Shown here: in pieces, positions 8,970 to 18,470 of the stretch | Layout: each line of letters starts with the position of its first letter | How positions within the stretch are numbered: position 1 is the first letter of the stretch | Source: CAMYMQ01 sp963730305 | GTDB taxonomy: Bacteria; Pseudomonadota; Alphaproteobacteria; Bin65 | NCBI GenBank assembly: GCA_963730305.1 | Contig: CAVSRB010000002.1 | Coordinates: 124,001-188,000 of the forward strand | Direction of reading: 5' to 3' | DNA: 64,000 nt | The notes under the pieces: generated by a model | The model's database searches: none | Seen by the model: only the letters and a program-made list of their open reading frames with translations | Told to the model about the DNA's origin: nothing | Translations under genes and position numbers: made by a program

Positions 8970-10523
8970 TCAGGACGCGAGGGGCAGACCGAGGTAGCGG
9001 GCGTTGCCGCCGCGGACGATCTTGAACAGGACCGCCTCGCGATGGTTCTTTGTCGCCGCGGCAACCGCCTTGGCGACCTGGTCGGCCGACGTGACGTCGG
9101 TGTTGCCGACCTGGGTGATGACGTCACCCGCACGCAGGCCCTTGTCGTCGGCCGGCGAGCCGGGGCGGACGGAGAGCACGACGGCGCCCTTGGCCACCTC
9201 GTCCTTGATGCCGAAGCGCTGGCGCAGCTCCGGGGTCAGGTTGCCGAGGCCGAGGCCCAGCTTGCCGACCGCCGCCGGGTTGCCCGGGCCGCGATTCAGG
9301 CTGGCGCGCTGGACGCCCTCCTTGCTGGTGCCGACCGTGACCGACAGGGTCTTGCGGTTGCCGTCACGCAGCAGCACGACGTCGACGTTGGAGCCGGTCT
9401 TGGTCGCGGACACCTTGCGCACCAGGTCGCGGACCGAGGCGACGTCCTTGCCGTCCCAGTTCAGGATCACGTCGCCGGACTTCAGGCCGGCCTTGGCCGC
9501 CGGGCTGTCCGGGACCACCGCGGCGACGATCGCGCCCTTGCGGCCCTTGATGTTCAGCGCCTTGGCCAGGTCGGTGGTCACCGGCTGGATCTGCACGCCC
9601 AGCCAGCCGCGGACGATCTTGCCGCTGGTGCGAAGCTGGCTGATGACCTGCTTGGCGACGTTCGACGGGATCGCGAAGCCGAGGCCGACGTTGCCGCCGT
9701 TCGGCGAATAGATCGCGGTGTTCACGCCGACGACCTTGCCGTCCATGTTGAAGGTCGGGCCGCCGGAGTTGCCGCGGTTGATCGGCGCGTCGATCTGGAG
9801 GAAGTCCACGATCGTCCGCCCGCCGATGTCGCGCCCGCGGGCCGAGACGATGCCGGCCGTGACCGTGCCGCCCAGGCCGTACGGGTTGCCGACCGCGAGG
9901 ATCCAGTCACCGACGCGCGCCTTGTCGGAATCGCCCCACTGGACGTAGGGGAAGGTGCGCTTGGCGTTGATCTTCAGCAGCGCGAGGTCGGTGCGCGGAT
10001 CGGTGCCGACCAGCTTGGCGGTGTAGCGGTTGCCGTCGTGCAGGATCACCTCGATCTTGGTGGCGCCCTTGATGACGTGGTTGTTGGTGACGACGTAGCC
10101 GGCCGGATCGATGATGAAGCCCGACCCCAGCGCCGTCAGCTTGCGCATCCGCGGGTGCTGCTGGCCCGGCATCTGCGGCGCGCCGAAGCCGCGCGGGCCG
10201 TTGTAGAAGCGCCGGAAGAACTCGCCGAAGGGCGAGCCCTCGGGGAAGGGCATCATGCGCTGGCCGTTCGGCGTGCCGGGCGGCTGCGTCTGCGCCACCT
10301 GCTGGGTGTGCTCGGCGGAGATGTTGACGACCGCCGGGGTGACCTTGGCGGCCATGTCCGCGAACGACGTGGGCGCCGTTCGAGCGAAGCTGGCCGACGG
10401 CGCCATCGCGGTGGTGAAGGCGAGGACGAGCGCGCCGGCCGCGATGGCGGCGCCGCGCTTTCGGGTGGAAGACTGCCGTCGGGGCTCGCTGGTGCGGCTC
10501 CGGGTGGCGATCGCTTGGGACAT
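8970..10523 (-). CDS. degP: DegP/HtrA-type periplasmic serine protease
   Basis: A 517-residue Do-type protease and chaperone for misfolded envelope proteins. After a signal peptide (about residues 1-47, GAAIAAGALVLAFTTAMAPSASFA), the trypsin-like domain shows the catalytic triad: His in VVTNNHVIKG, Asp in GTDPRTDLALLKI and Ser in NRGNSGGPTFN. Two PDZ domains follow, starting near RGWLGVQIQPVT and LGLGLGNLTPEL. I chose the ATG at 10523, which is preceded by AAGGAGGGCAGAC; the frame extends 25 codons further without homology. The adjacent two-component system may control envelope stress, but that is inference. Confidence 0.95.
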   Translation of the reverse strand: MSQAIATRSRTSEPRRQSSTRKRGAAIAAGALVLAFTTAMAPSASFARTAPTSFADMAAKVTPAVVNISAEHTQQVAQTQPPGTPNGQRMMPFPEGSPFGEFFRRFYNGPRGFGAPQMPGQQHPRMRKLTALGSGFIIDPAGYVVTNNHVIKGATKIEVILHDGNRYTAKLVGTDPRTDLALLKINAKRTFPYVQWGDSDKARVGDWILAVGNPYGLGGTVTAGIVSARGRDIGGRTIVDFLQIDAPINRGNSGGPTFNMDGKVVGVNTAIYSPNGGNVGLGFAIPSNVAKQVISQLRTSGKIVRGWLGVQIQPVTTDLAKALNIKGRKGAIVAAVVPDSPAAKAGLKSGDVILNWDGKDVASVRDLVRKVSATKTGSNVDVVLLRDGNRKTLSVTVGTSKEGVQRASLNRGPGNPAAVGKLGLGLGNLTPELRQRFGIKDEVAKGAVVLSVRPGSPADDKGLRAGDVITQVGNTDVTSADQVAKAVAAATKNHREAVLFKIVRGGNARYLGLPLAS

Positions 10524-10671
10524 GTCTGCCCTCCTTGGCATACGTTGCAGTTCGCGACGGACCCTCGCCGCGTCTGTCCCTATTTCGGATCGGCACATGA
10601 AAAGCGCCTGTCGGCCGGATTAATAATTTTTAAGGTTGGGAAAGGGGTTCGCGCAGCGGCGGCCCGCGGGT

Positions 10672-10701
10672 TTGGCGCAGCGCGCCAGCGGCTGCTATAA
10701 G
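10672..10701 (+). promoter_or_regulatory. Candidate promoter of the acyl-CoA dehydrogenase gene
   Basis: TTGGCG, an 18-base spacer and TATAAG lie 43 bases before the start codon. The match to a sigma-70 consensus is modest. The spacer region is GC-rich except for the -10. Confidence 0.35.
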
Positions 10702-10743
10702 GCGGGAAAAAGCGACCCGCTCGCCCCAGGGAGGCACCACGAC

Positions 10744-12534
10744 ATGAGCGACTACCGCGCGCCCATCGCCGACATGCGCTTCGCGCTCAACGACGTGATC
10801 GGCCTGGCCGACATCGCGCGCCTGCCCGGCTACGAGGAGGCCACCCCGGACCTGGTCGACGCCGTCCTCGAAGAGGCGGCCAAGCTGGCGGGCGAGGTGG
10901 TCGGGCCGCTCAACCGGGTCGGCGACCAGCAGGGCTCGGTGCTCGAGAACGGCGTCGTGCGCACGCCCGACGGCTTCGGCGACGCCTACCGGAAGTTTGT
11001 CGAGGGCGGCTGGAACTCGGTGCCGTTCAGCCCCGAGGTCGGCGGCCAGGGCCTGCCCTGGACGCTCAACACCGCCGTCACCGAGATGTGGGACGCCGCC
11101 AACACCGCGTGGGCGCTGTGCCCGATGCTGACCGCCGGCGCGGTCGACGCGCTCACGCACCACGCCACCGACGCGCTCAAGAACCTGTACCTGCCCAAGC
11201 TGGTCAGCGGCGAGTGGACCGGGACGATGAACCTGACCGAGCCCCAGGCGGGCTCCGACGTCGGCGCCCTGCGCTCCAAGGCGGTGCCGGAGAACGGCCA
11301 CTACCGGATCACCGGCCAGAAGATCTTCATCACCTACGGCGACCAGGACTACACCGACAACGTCTGCCACCTGGTGCTGGCCCGGATCGAGGGCGCGCCC
11401 GCCGGGGTCAAGGGCATCTCGCTGTTCCTGGTGCCCAAGGTGATGGTCAACGACGACGGCTCGCTGGGCCAGAGCAACGACCTGCGGGTGGTCTCGCTCG
11501 AGCACAAGCTGGGCATCCACGCCAGCCCGACCTGCGTCATGTCCTACGGCGAGAACGAGGGCGCGGTCGGCTACCTGATCGGCCGCGAGAACGACGGCAT
11601 GGCCTGCATGTTCACGATGATGAACAACGCCCGGCTCAACGTCGGCCTGCTCGGCCTCGGCACCGCGGAGCGCGCCTACCAGCAGGCCCGGGACTTCGCC
11701 CGCGAGCGCATCCAGGGCCGCGACATCGCCACCGGCGAGAACGACGTCCCGATCATCCGCCACCCCGACGTGCGCCGCATGCTGATGACCATGAAGGCGC
11801 AGACCGAGGCGATGCGGATGCTCGCCTACTACGCCGCCGCCCAGATGGACTTCGCCCGCCGCCACCCCGAGGAGGGCGTGCGGCGACACGCCCAGGGTTT
11901 CCTCGACCTGCTCATCCCGGTGGTCAAGTCGTGGTGCACGGACACCGGCTGCGAGGTCGCCAGCACCGGCGTCCAGGTCCACGGCGGCATGGGCTTCATC
12001 GAGGAGACCGGCGCGGCCCAGCACATGCGCGACGCGCGCATCCACCCGATCTACGAGGGCACCAACGGCATCCAGGCGAACGACCTGATGGGCCGCAAGG
12101 TGCTGCGCGACGGCGGCGAGGCCGCCAAGGCCTTCATCGAGACCATGCGCGAGGCGATCGGCCCGCTCGCCGAGGCCGGCAACGACGACCTGACCGCGCT
12201 GCGCAAGACGCTGGAGCCGTCGCTCGACGCGCTCGAGGCGGCGACCGACTGGATGGTCCGCACCGGCCAGGCCGACATCGCGCTGGCGGCGTCGAGCGCG
12301 GTTCCCTACCTCAACCTGTTCGGCAACACGACCGCCGGCTGGCTGATGGCGCGGGCCGCGCTGGCCGCCGCGGGCCGGCTCGCGACCGGCGAGGGCGACG
12401 CCGGCTTCCTCGACGGCAAGATCCGCACCGCGCGGTTTTTCGGCGACCAGATCCTCAACCGGTCCGCCGGCTTGTGCGCGACCGTGGTCGCCGGCGGCGG
12501 CCCGGCGCTGGCCCTTGACGAGGCGCTTTTCTAA
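10744..12534 (+). CDS. Acyl-CoA dehydrogenase, large C-terminal-domain type
   Basis: A 596-residue flavoprotein that oxidises acyl-CoA to the enoyl-CoA and passes electrons to ETF. The length and the N-terminus YRAPIADMRFALNDVIGL are typical of the DmdC/AidB-like subgroup with an extra C-terminal domain. Signature segments are MNLTEPQAGSDVGALRSKA (about residue 160), ITGQKIFITYGDQD, VQVHGGMGFIEE and IYEGTNGIQANDLMGRK, where the Glu before GTNG is the usual catalytic base position. It is divergent from degP. The substrate chain cannot be told from sequence. Confidence 0.93.
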   Translation: MSDYRAPIADMRFALNDVIGLADIARLPGYEEATPDLVDAVLEEAAKLAGEVVGPLNRVGDQQGSVLENGVVRTPDGFGDAYRKFVEGGWNSVPFSPEVGGQGLPWTLNTAVTEMWDAANTAWALCPMLTAGAVDALTHHATDALKNLYLPKLVSGEWTGTMNLTEPQAGSDVGALRSKAVPENGHYRITGQKIFITYGDQDYTDNVCHLVLARIEGAPAGVKGISLFLVPKVMVNDDGSLGQSNDLRVVSLEHKLGIHASPTCVMSYGENEGAVGYLIGRENDGMACMFTMMNNARLNVGLLGLGTAERAYQQARDFARERIQGRDIATGENDVPIIRHPDVRRMLMTMKAQTEAMRMLAYYAAAQMDFARRHPEEGVRRHAQGFLDLLIPVVKSWCTDTGCEVASTGVQVHGGMGFIEETGAAQHMRDARIHPIYEGTNGIQANDLMGRKVLRDGGEAAKAFIETMREAIGPLAEAGNDDLTALRKTLEPSLDALEAATDWMVRTGQADIALAASSAVPYLNLFGNTTAGWLMARAALAAAGRLATGEGDAGFLDGKIRTARFFGDQILNRSAGLCATVVAGGGPALALDEALF

Positions 12535-12560
12535 CCCGATATCGGGTCGCGTCAGCGACC
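12534..12560. promoter_or_regulatory. Two overlapping palindromes after the dehydrogenase gene
   Basis: ACCCGATATCGGGT (12534-12547) overlaps GGTCGC-GTCA-GCGACC (12545-12560), so only one stem can form at a time. They lie at the stop codon of the acyl-CoA dehydrogenase and about 140 bases before the SAM decarboxylase. They could be a terminator without a clean T-run or a leader structure. Confidence 0.35.
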
Positions 12561-12701
12561 TTCGGTCACAGTTTTGCCTGACGCCGAATTTTCTCTTGCG
12601 TCCGCTGAAGATTCCAGCAATACCGCGCGCTCGTTCGCTACGGCCACGGCGGCACGAGCGGGCATTTCGCGGAACTACCTGCTGATCCAGGGGGGGAGCA
12701 C

Positions 12702-13199
12702 ATGACTAGCCGCTCTGCTGCCCGGTTGGGGGGGTTCTCGAAAGAGGGGCCTGTGCCCGCTCGCGAGATAAACACCAACAACGTCGCCGTATTCCGGCCC
12801 GCCACCGCAGCCACCGACGCGGACCGGGATGACCATTTCATGGTGAAGGACGGTATCGCCTTCGCCGGCATGCACCTGCTGGTCGAGTTGTGGAACGCGA
12901 CCAACCTCAGCGACGTGGCGCTGACCGAAGCCACACTGATCGACGCCGCGCGCCAGGCCGGCGCGACGGTCCTGCACAGCTATCTCCACCCTTTTGGACC
13001 GGAGATGGGCGTTTCGGGCGTGGTCGTGTTGGCCGAATCGCACATCTCGATCCACACCTGGCCCGAGCGCGGCTACGCCGCCGTCGACATCTTCATGTGC
13101 GGCGAGTGCGACCCCTACCTGGCGGTCGACGTGCTCAAGGGCGCCTTCGAGCCGGGCTTCGTCCAGATCTCCGAACACAAGCGCGGCGTGGCCGGCTGA
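12702..13199 (+). CDS. speD: S-adenosylmethionine decarboxylase proenzyme
   Basis: A 165-residue prokaryotic class 1B enzyme that makes decarboxylated SAM for spermidine synthesis. The self-processing site is in AESHISIHTWPE (about residue 108); cleavage between Glu and Ser creates the pyruvoyl cofactor. The downstream DIFMCGECDP provides the usual catalytic Cys. The N-terminal 45 residues are longer than in many homologues, and an internal ATG at MVKDGIAFAGMHLLVEL could serve as start; I keep 12702 because GGGGGGAGCAC precedes it. It sits 4 bases before the spermidine synthase gene. Confidence 0.93.
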   Translation: MTSRSAARLGGFSKEGPVPAREINTNNVAVFRPATAATDADRDDHFMVKDGIAFAGMHLLVELWNATNLSDVALTEATLIDAARQAGATVLHSYLHPFGPEMGVSGVVVLAESHISIHTWPERGYAAVDIFMCGECDPYLAVDVLKGAFEPGFVQISEHKRGVAG

Positions 13200-13203
13200 T
13201 ATC

Positions 13204-14079
<876 letters not shown>

Positions 14080-14094
14080 GCCGGCGGTGCGCCG

Positions 14095-14116
14095 CCGCCG
14101 GCCACGGGGCCGGCGG
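14095..14116 (+). terminator. GC-rich hairpin after speE
   Basis: A perfect stem CCGCCGGCC-ACGG-GGCCGGCGG lies 15 bases after the stop. A T-run (TTTTTT) follows only about 18 bases later, so its action as an intrinsic terminator is uncertain. Confidence 0.45.
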
Positions 14117-14229
14117 GTTCCCACATTGTCGCCATTTTTTCCGACGGAATGTTGGCGTCCTGCCGTTCGTTAGGACATCATCAACCGTTCCGAGCGAGCA
14201 TCCTCGGGACGCGCCGAGAGGGAGGCGAC

Positions 14230-15216
14230 ATGCTGAAACGAATGGGATTGATGGTGGCGTCGGCGGGTGTGGCCGCCGTATCGTTGCCGGCGGCGGGCCA
14301 CGCTGCCCAGCCGTGTCCGAAAGTCATGAACCTGTCCGGGGTCGCCGGGCCGGGAGCGCAATACGCCCGGCCGCGGGTGTCGGTGTCGTGCTCGCGGAGC
14401 ACGGTGACGATCCGCAGCAACGGTCTGCCGCACTACCGGTTCGTGCAGATCACGCCCAACCCGCTGGTCGCCCAGAACTTCGTCTTCCGGTTCCCGCGCA
14501 ACCCGCGGCGGGCCGCCCGGCCGACGCGGCTCCCGCTGCTCGGCCCGGCCGGCGTCGCGGTCAACGGCGTCGTCTTCTTCGGCCCCAACGAGGCCCAGCG
14601 GCCGCGCGCCACCGCGTGGGGCGACCCGGTCTACAACTCGATCATGGACCGCTGCATGGGCCATACGGCCTGGGCTTACCACTACCACGCCTTCGTCCAG
14701 AAGTGCCTGGCGCCGGCGTCGCGGCCGGGCCGGCCGTCGCCGATCCTCGGCTACGCCTTCGACGGCTTCCCGATCTACGGCTCGTGGGGCTGTCTCGACA
14801 AGGCGTGCCGCAAGGTCGTCAAGTTCCGCAGTGGCTACCGCAAGGTCGGCAACCCCAGCACCAACGCCTGGCAGGCCTTTCGCTACGTCGCCAGCAACGA
14901 CCCCACCGTGCTCGACCGCTGCAACGGCCGGGTCGGGCCCGATGGCCGCTATCGCTATCACGTGACCAGCACCTTCCCCTACATCATCGGCTGCTATACC
15001 GGGACGCCGACGTCCAACCGCACCGGGCCCGGCTTCGGCGCTCGCCGCGGCCCGCCCAACGGCGGCCCACGGTTCGGCATGCGTCGGCCCGGCCCCGGTT
15101 TCGGCCCGCCCAACGGCCGGCCCTTCGGTCCGCCGCCGCGCGGCGACCGCGCCGGCCGGCAGCAGACCGAAGTGCGCGGCTGCACGCTGACCGCCGCCGG
15201 CACCGTCTCCTGCTAG
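14230..15216 (+). CDS. Secreted YHYH-domain protein
   Basis: A 328-residue exported protein. The signal peptide covers about residues 1-26, ending AAGHAAQPC. The YHYH signature is in HTAWAYHYHAFVQKC (about residue 145), followed by ILGYAFDGFPIYG, typical of YHYH proteins (PF14240); several paired cysteines suggest disulphides. The C-terminal 70 residues are low-complexity Gly/Pro/Arg (GPPNGGPRFG, PPNGRPFGPPPRG) before a short Cys-containing end. The start has a good ribosome site (GAGAGGGAGGCGAC). The function of the family is not established. It is followed 10 bases later by another exported protein gene. Confidence 0.82.
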   Translation: MLKRMGLMVASAGVAAVSLPAAGHAAQPCPKVMNLSGVAGPGAQYARPRVSVSCSRSTVTIRSNGLPHYRFVQITPNPLVAQNFVFRFPRNPRRAARPTRLPLLGPAGVAVNGVVFFGPNEAQRPRATAWGDPVYNSIMDRCMGHTAWAYHYHAFVQKCLAPASRPGRPSPILGYAFDGFPIYGSWGCLDKACRKVVKFRSGYRKVGNPSTNAWQAFRYVASNDPTVLDRCNGRVGPDGRYRYHVTSTFPYIIGCYTGTPTSNRTGPGFGARRGPPNGGPRFGMRRPGPGFGPPNGRPFGPPPRGDRAGRQQTEVRGCTLTAAGTVSC

Positions 15217-15226
15217 GGGCGGCCCG

Positions 15227-16444
15227 GTGCGACGTGCTGCGCTCGGAAACGCGGCGAGGGTGGCGGCGATCGTCTCCCTCGTCGCCTTCGCGCTGGCCGC
15301 TGGCCCGGCGGCATGGGCCAAGGGCAAGGCGGTGGGTGACAAGGCGGGCGCGGCCGACAAGGCGCCGCCCGCCGCCGCGCCCGGCCTGATCCAGATAGAC
15401 CGCTATCGGCCGGTGCCCGCGGTCGAGGCGCGTCTCGGCCGCGACGACCGGGACGGCTACAACCTCTGGCTCAAGCTGGACAACTACCGGCTCACCCCCG
15501 GCCGGACCGGGCAGGCGCCGCGCGCCAACGAGGGCCACGCCGTGCTGTTCATCAACGGGGTCAAGGTCTACCGGCTCTACAGCACGTGGACGCACCTGCC
15601 GCGGGCTCTGTTCCGCGACGGCTTCAACTACCTGCGCGTGACCCTGAACGCCAACAATCACGCGGTCTGGGCGGTGGGCCGCAAGCCGATCCAGAACGAC
15701 GTCGTCGTCGATACCCGCGCCAGGACGGGTCCGCCGATCGTCTTCTCGGCGGTCCGCTACCGGCTGACCTGGCGCTGGGGCACGGCGAAGCCGCTGAAGG
15801 GCGGCGGCTGGCGCACGGTCAACGACCTCGGCTACACCATCCGCGTCACCGGCGGCCAGATCGTCACCCGCTCGATCCAGCTCCGGCCGTGCCATCACAC
15901 CGAGCGGCTGCACTTCGGCGGCCTGCTGCGCATGCTGCTCGGGATCAGCGCGGCCCACGCCGGCCACGACCTGGTCCGGCCCGACATCTCCAGCACCGTC
16001 GAGGCGGTCGCCGAATCGCTGAAGAACCCGACCGCGACGGTGGCGAGCGCGCCGCGTGCGGTGACCACACCGGCTTATTGCTTCGGCCACATGGTGTTCG
16101 CGCGCACGGGCAAGGTCGACCCCGCGACCGGCCGCGCCGGTGTCAGCCTGAAGTTGACCGGCCGCTACCGGAAGGGCAGCTCCGGCAAGTGGACGCCGTT
16201 CACGCTGGAGTCGGTCAACGCCTTCGGGTCGATCTATCCGCTGGTGTCGGCCAAGACCGGCAAGCCGATCAAGGCGCTGATCCCGAAGGGCTACACCATC
16301 ACGATCGAGCGCCGGCTCGACAGCCTGTTCAGCGGCGTCGACTTCGTGGCGATGGCGAACATCGACGCGGCCTACAAGGTGCTGGAGAACGCGGCGACCC
16401 TGGCCCGTTTCGTGGTCGAGAAGCAGCCCCCGCCGGCCAGGTAG
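15227..16444 (+). CDS. Exported protein of unknown function, partner of the YHYH gene
   Basis: A 405-residue protein that I do not recognise. GTG start; a signal peptide of about 31 residues (VAAIVSLVAFALAAGPAAWA), then a mature part rich in beta-type sequence (GHAVLFINGVKVYRLYS, FNYLRVTLNANNHAVWAVG). A histidine-rich element CHHTERLHFGGLLRMLLG near residue 222 and GISAAHAGHDLVRPDI could bind metal, which is inference. A weaker similarity to calcium- or carbohydrate-binding beta-sandwich folds cannot be judged by eye. The 10-base gap to the YHYH gene implies one transcript. Confidence 0.7.
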   Translation: MRRAALGNAARVAAIVSLVAFALAAGPAAWAKGKAVGDKAGAADKAPPAAAPGLIQIDRYRPVPAVEARLGRDDRDGYNLWLKLDNYRLTPGRTGQAPRANEGHAVLFINGVKVYRLYSTWTHLPRALFRDGFNYLRVTLNANNHAVWAVGRKPIQNDVVVDTRARTGPPIVFSAVRYRLTWRWGTAKPLKGGGWRTVNDLGYTIRVTGGQIVTRSIQLRPCHHTERLHFGGLLRMLLGISAAHAGHDLVRPDISSTVEAVAESLKNPTATVASAPRAVTTPAYCFGHMVFARTGKVDPATGRAGVSLKLTGRYRKGSSGKWTPFTLESVNAFGSIYPLVSAKTGKPIKALIPKGYTITIERRLDSLFSGVDFVAMANIDAAYKVLENAATLARFVVEKQPPPAR

Positions 16445-16454
16445 CGGCCGGCGC

Positions 16455-17213
16455 TCAGGCCGTCGGCCGGTAGCCGAGCCGCTGCGAGAGCCGCTCGGTC
16501 GCCGCGCGCAGCGACCGCGCGATCGGGCCGGTCCAGTTGTTGTCGAACTCGCCCTGGCGGCCCAGCACCGCCATCACCGCAACGATCTCGCCGCTGGCGT
16601 CGAACACCGGCGCGGCCAGCGCGGCGACACCCGGGAGCAGGTCGCCGTTGACCCGGCTCATGCCGTGCTTGCGCGTCTCGGCCAGCCGGGCCGGCCACAG
16701 CGTCGCCGCGTCCGGGTTGCGCGCCAGCTCGGCCGCGACCATCTCGCGCGTCTGCGCTTCGGGCAGGAAGGCGGCGAAGGTCCGCCCGGTGCCGCTGGTG
16801 ACCAGGGGCATCACCGACCCGGTGCGGATGTTGGTGGTCACCGGCCGCCCCAAATCCGCCCAGCGCACGACCACAGGGCCGTGGTTGCCCCACACGGCGA
16901 GCAGCACGGTTTCGTCCAGCTCGGCGCGCAGCGCGGCCAGCGCCGGCTCGGCGAACTCCATCACGTCCAGGCCCGCGATCGCGGACAGGCCGACCTCGAC
17001 CGCGCCCTGCCCGAGGCGGTAACGGCCCGACAGCGGATCCTGTTCGACCATGCCGGCGCGGATCAGCGAGACCAGGTAGCGGTGCGCCTTGGCCGCGGCG
17101 AGGCCGCTGCCTTCGCCGACGGCCTTCAGGGTCAGCGGCTCGCGCGCCGCCGACAGCGCCTTCAGCACCGCGATCCCCGTCTCGACCGACTGGACGCCTT
17201 GCCGCTCGCTCAT
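16455..17213 (-). CDS. IclR-family transcriptional regulator
   Basis: A 252-residue regulator. The N-terminal winged HTH is VETGIAVLKALSAAREPLTLKAVGEG with AAAKAHRYLVSLIRAGMVEQDPLSGRYRLG; the C-terminal effector domain includes ETVLLAVWGNHGPVVVRW, PLVTSGTGRTFAAFLP and the usual ending motif ALAAPVFDASGEIVAVMAVLG. It is divergent from the luciferase-like monooxygenase gene and very likely controls it. The stop is convergent with, and 10 bases from, the upstream unknown gene. Confidence 0.92.
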   Translation of the reverse strand: MSERQGVQSVETGIAVLKALSAAREPLTLKAVGEGSGLAAAKAHRYLVSLIRAGMVEQDPLSGRYRLGQGAVEVGLSAIAGLDVMEFAEPALAALRAELDETVLLAVWGNHGPVVVRWADLGRPVTTNIRTGSVMPLVTSGTGRTFAAFLPEAQTREMVAAELARNPDAATLWPARLAETRKHGMSRVNGDLLPGVAALAAPVFDASGEIVAVMAVLGRQGEFDNNWTGPIARSLRAATERLSQRLGYRPTA

Positions 17214-17261
17214 CGACCCTCGCTCATGCGGGATGCTCGTTCACGGTCCAGCCTAGACCCG

Positions 17262-17290
17262 TTGACTCTCTTAATTCCAAATATCATAAT
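17262..17290 (+). promoter_or_regulatory. Sigma-70-type promoter of the monooxygenase gene
   Basis: TTGACT, a 17-base AT-rich spacer and CATAAT, 65 bases before the ATG at 17355. The AT-rich block stands out in a very GC-rich background and is where an IclR dimer would be expected to bind. Confidence 0.6.
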
Positions 17291-17354
17291 CTGTTTCGCA
17301 ATTCGTAATCAAGGGTGGCCCGATCGCAATCCCCGCCGCCCGAGGGAGGAAAGC

Positions 17355-18395
17355 ATGACGAACGGTTCCGGCGCCGCGATGCGGGTTTCGATCTTCTCGG
17401 TCAACGATCACCACCCGGCGATGCCGCGGACCATCCCGCAGCTCTACGGCGAGGTGATGGACCAGTGCCGCCTGGCCGAGGGGCTTGGCTATGACACCTT
17501 CTTTTGCGCCGAGCACCATTTCCACGAATACGGGGTCGTGCCCGACCCGGCGGTGATGCTGTCGGCGATCGCCCAGCAGACCGACCGCATCCGCCTCGGC
17601 ACCGCGATCTCGATCCTCACCTTCCACGACCCGCGCCGGCTGGCCGAGACCTATTCGATGGTCGACATGATGAGCGGCGGGCGGCTGGTCTACGGCGTCG
17701 GCTCCGGCTACCTCGCGCACGAGTTCGAGGGCTACGACGAGGACCCCAAGGACAAGCGCGACAAGTTCAACGAGCATCTCGACATCATCAAGCGGCTGAT
17801 GGCGGGCGAGCGGCTGTCCTACGAAGGCCAGTTCACCAAGAGCACCAACGTCGCGCTCAACGTGCTGCCGCACGAGGGCAAGGTGCCGCCGATCTACGTC
17901 GCCGTCTTGGCCCGGCCGGGCGCCTATCACGTCGGCAAACAGGGCAACCGGCTGTTCACCGTGCCCTATGCGTCGTGCGAGAATTTCGAGGACATCGGCA
18001 CGATGCTCGACGAGTTCCGCAAGGGCCGCACCGAGGCCGACCTGCCGGCCGACGACGACGACCACGTCTTCACCCTCCACGTCCACGTGGCCAAGGACGC
18101 GGCGACCTGCCACGCCAACGTGAAGGAGCCGTACGACCTGTACGTGCGTACGCGGCTCTATGCGCAGAGCCACACCTACGAGGACATCCTCGAGAACGGC
18201 ATCTGCCTGTTCGGCGACCCCGACCACGTCGCCGACAAGATGTTCCGGCTGTGGGAGATGGGCATCCGCCACGTCGCCTGCCTGTCGAACTTCGGCAACA
18301 TGGCGCGGGATGCCGTCGAAGAATCCATGCGCCTGATGATGGAAGAGGTCATGCCCAAGGTCGAGGCTCGGATCGCCCAGCGCGCGGCCGCCTGA
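17355..18395 (+). CDS. Luciferase-like (LLM class) flavin-dependent monooxygenase
   Basis: A 346-residue TIM-barrel protein using reduced FMN. Family marks are AEGLGYDTFFCAEHHFHEYGVVPDPAVMLSAIA (split motif, residues 40-75), RIRLGTAISILTFHDPRRLAE and YGVGSGYLAHEFEGY. The start at 17355 has GAGGGAGGAAAGC before it. It is adjacent to a divergent IclR regulator and 75 bases before an SDR gene on the same strand. The oxidised substrate is unknown. Confidence 0.9.
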   Translation: MTNGSGAAMRVSIFSVNDHHPAMPRTIPQLYGEVMDQCRLAEGLGYDTFFCAEHHFHEYGVVPDPAVMLSAIAQQTDRIRLGTAISILTFHDPRRLAETYSMVDMMSGGRLVYGVGSGYLAHEFEGYDEDPKDKRDKFNEHLDIIKRLMAGERLSYEGQFTKSTNVALNVLPHEGKVPPIYVAVLARPGAYHVGKQGNRLFTVPYASCENFEDIGTMLDEFRKGRTEADLPADDDDHVFTLHVHVAKDAATCHANVKEPYDLYVRTRLYAQSHTYEDILENGICLFGDPDHVADKMFRLWEMGIRHVACLSNFGNMARDAVEESMRLMMEEVMPKVEARIAQRAAA

Positions 18396-18413
18396 CCCCA
18401 TTGTCGCAGGCTC

Positions 18414-18443
18414 GGCGCCGGCGGCCATCGCCGGTGGCGCCGG
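18414..18443 (+). other. Hairpin between the LLM and SDR genes
   Basis: GGCGCC and GGCG pair with CGCC and GGCGCC around a short GCCAT loop. There is no T-run, so it may be an mRNA-stabilising or attenuating hairpin rather than a terminator. Confidence 0.3.
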
Positions 18444-18470
18444 GCCGGCAATTTGCCCTAAACTCCCGCC

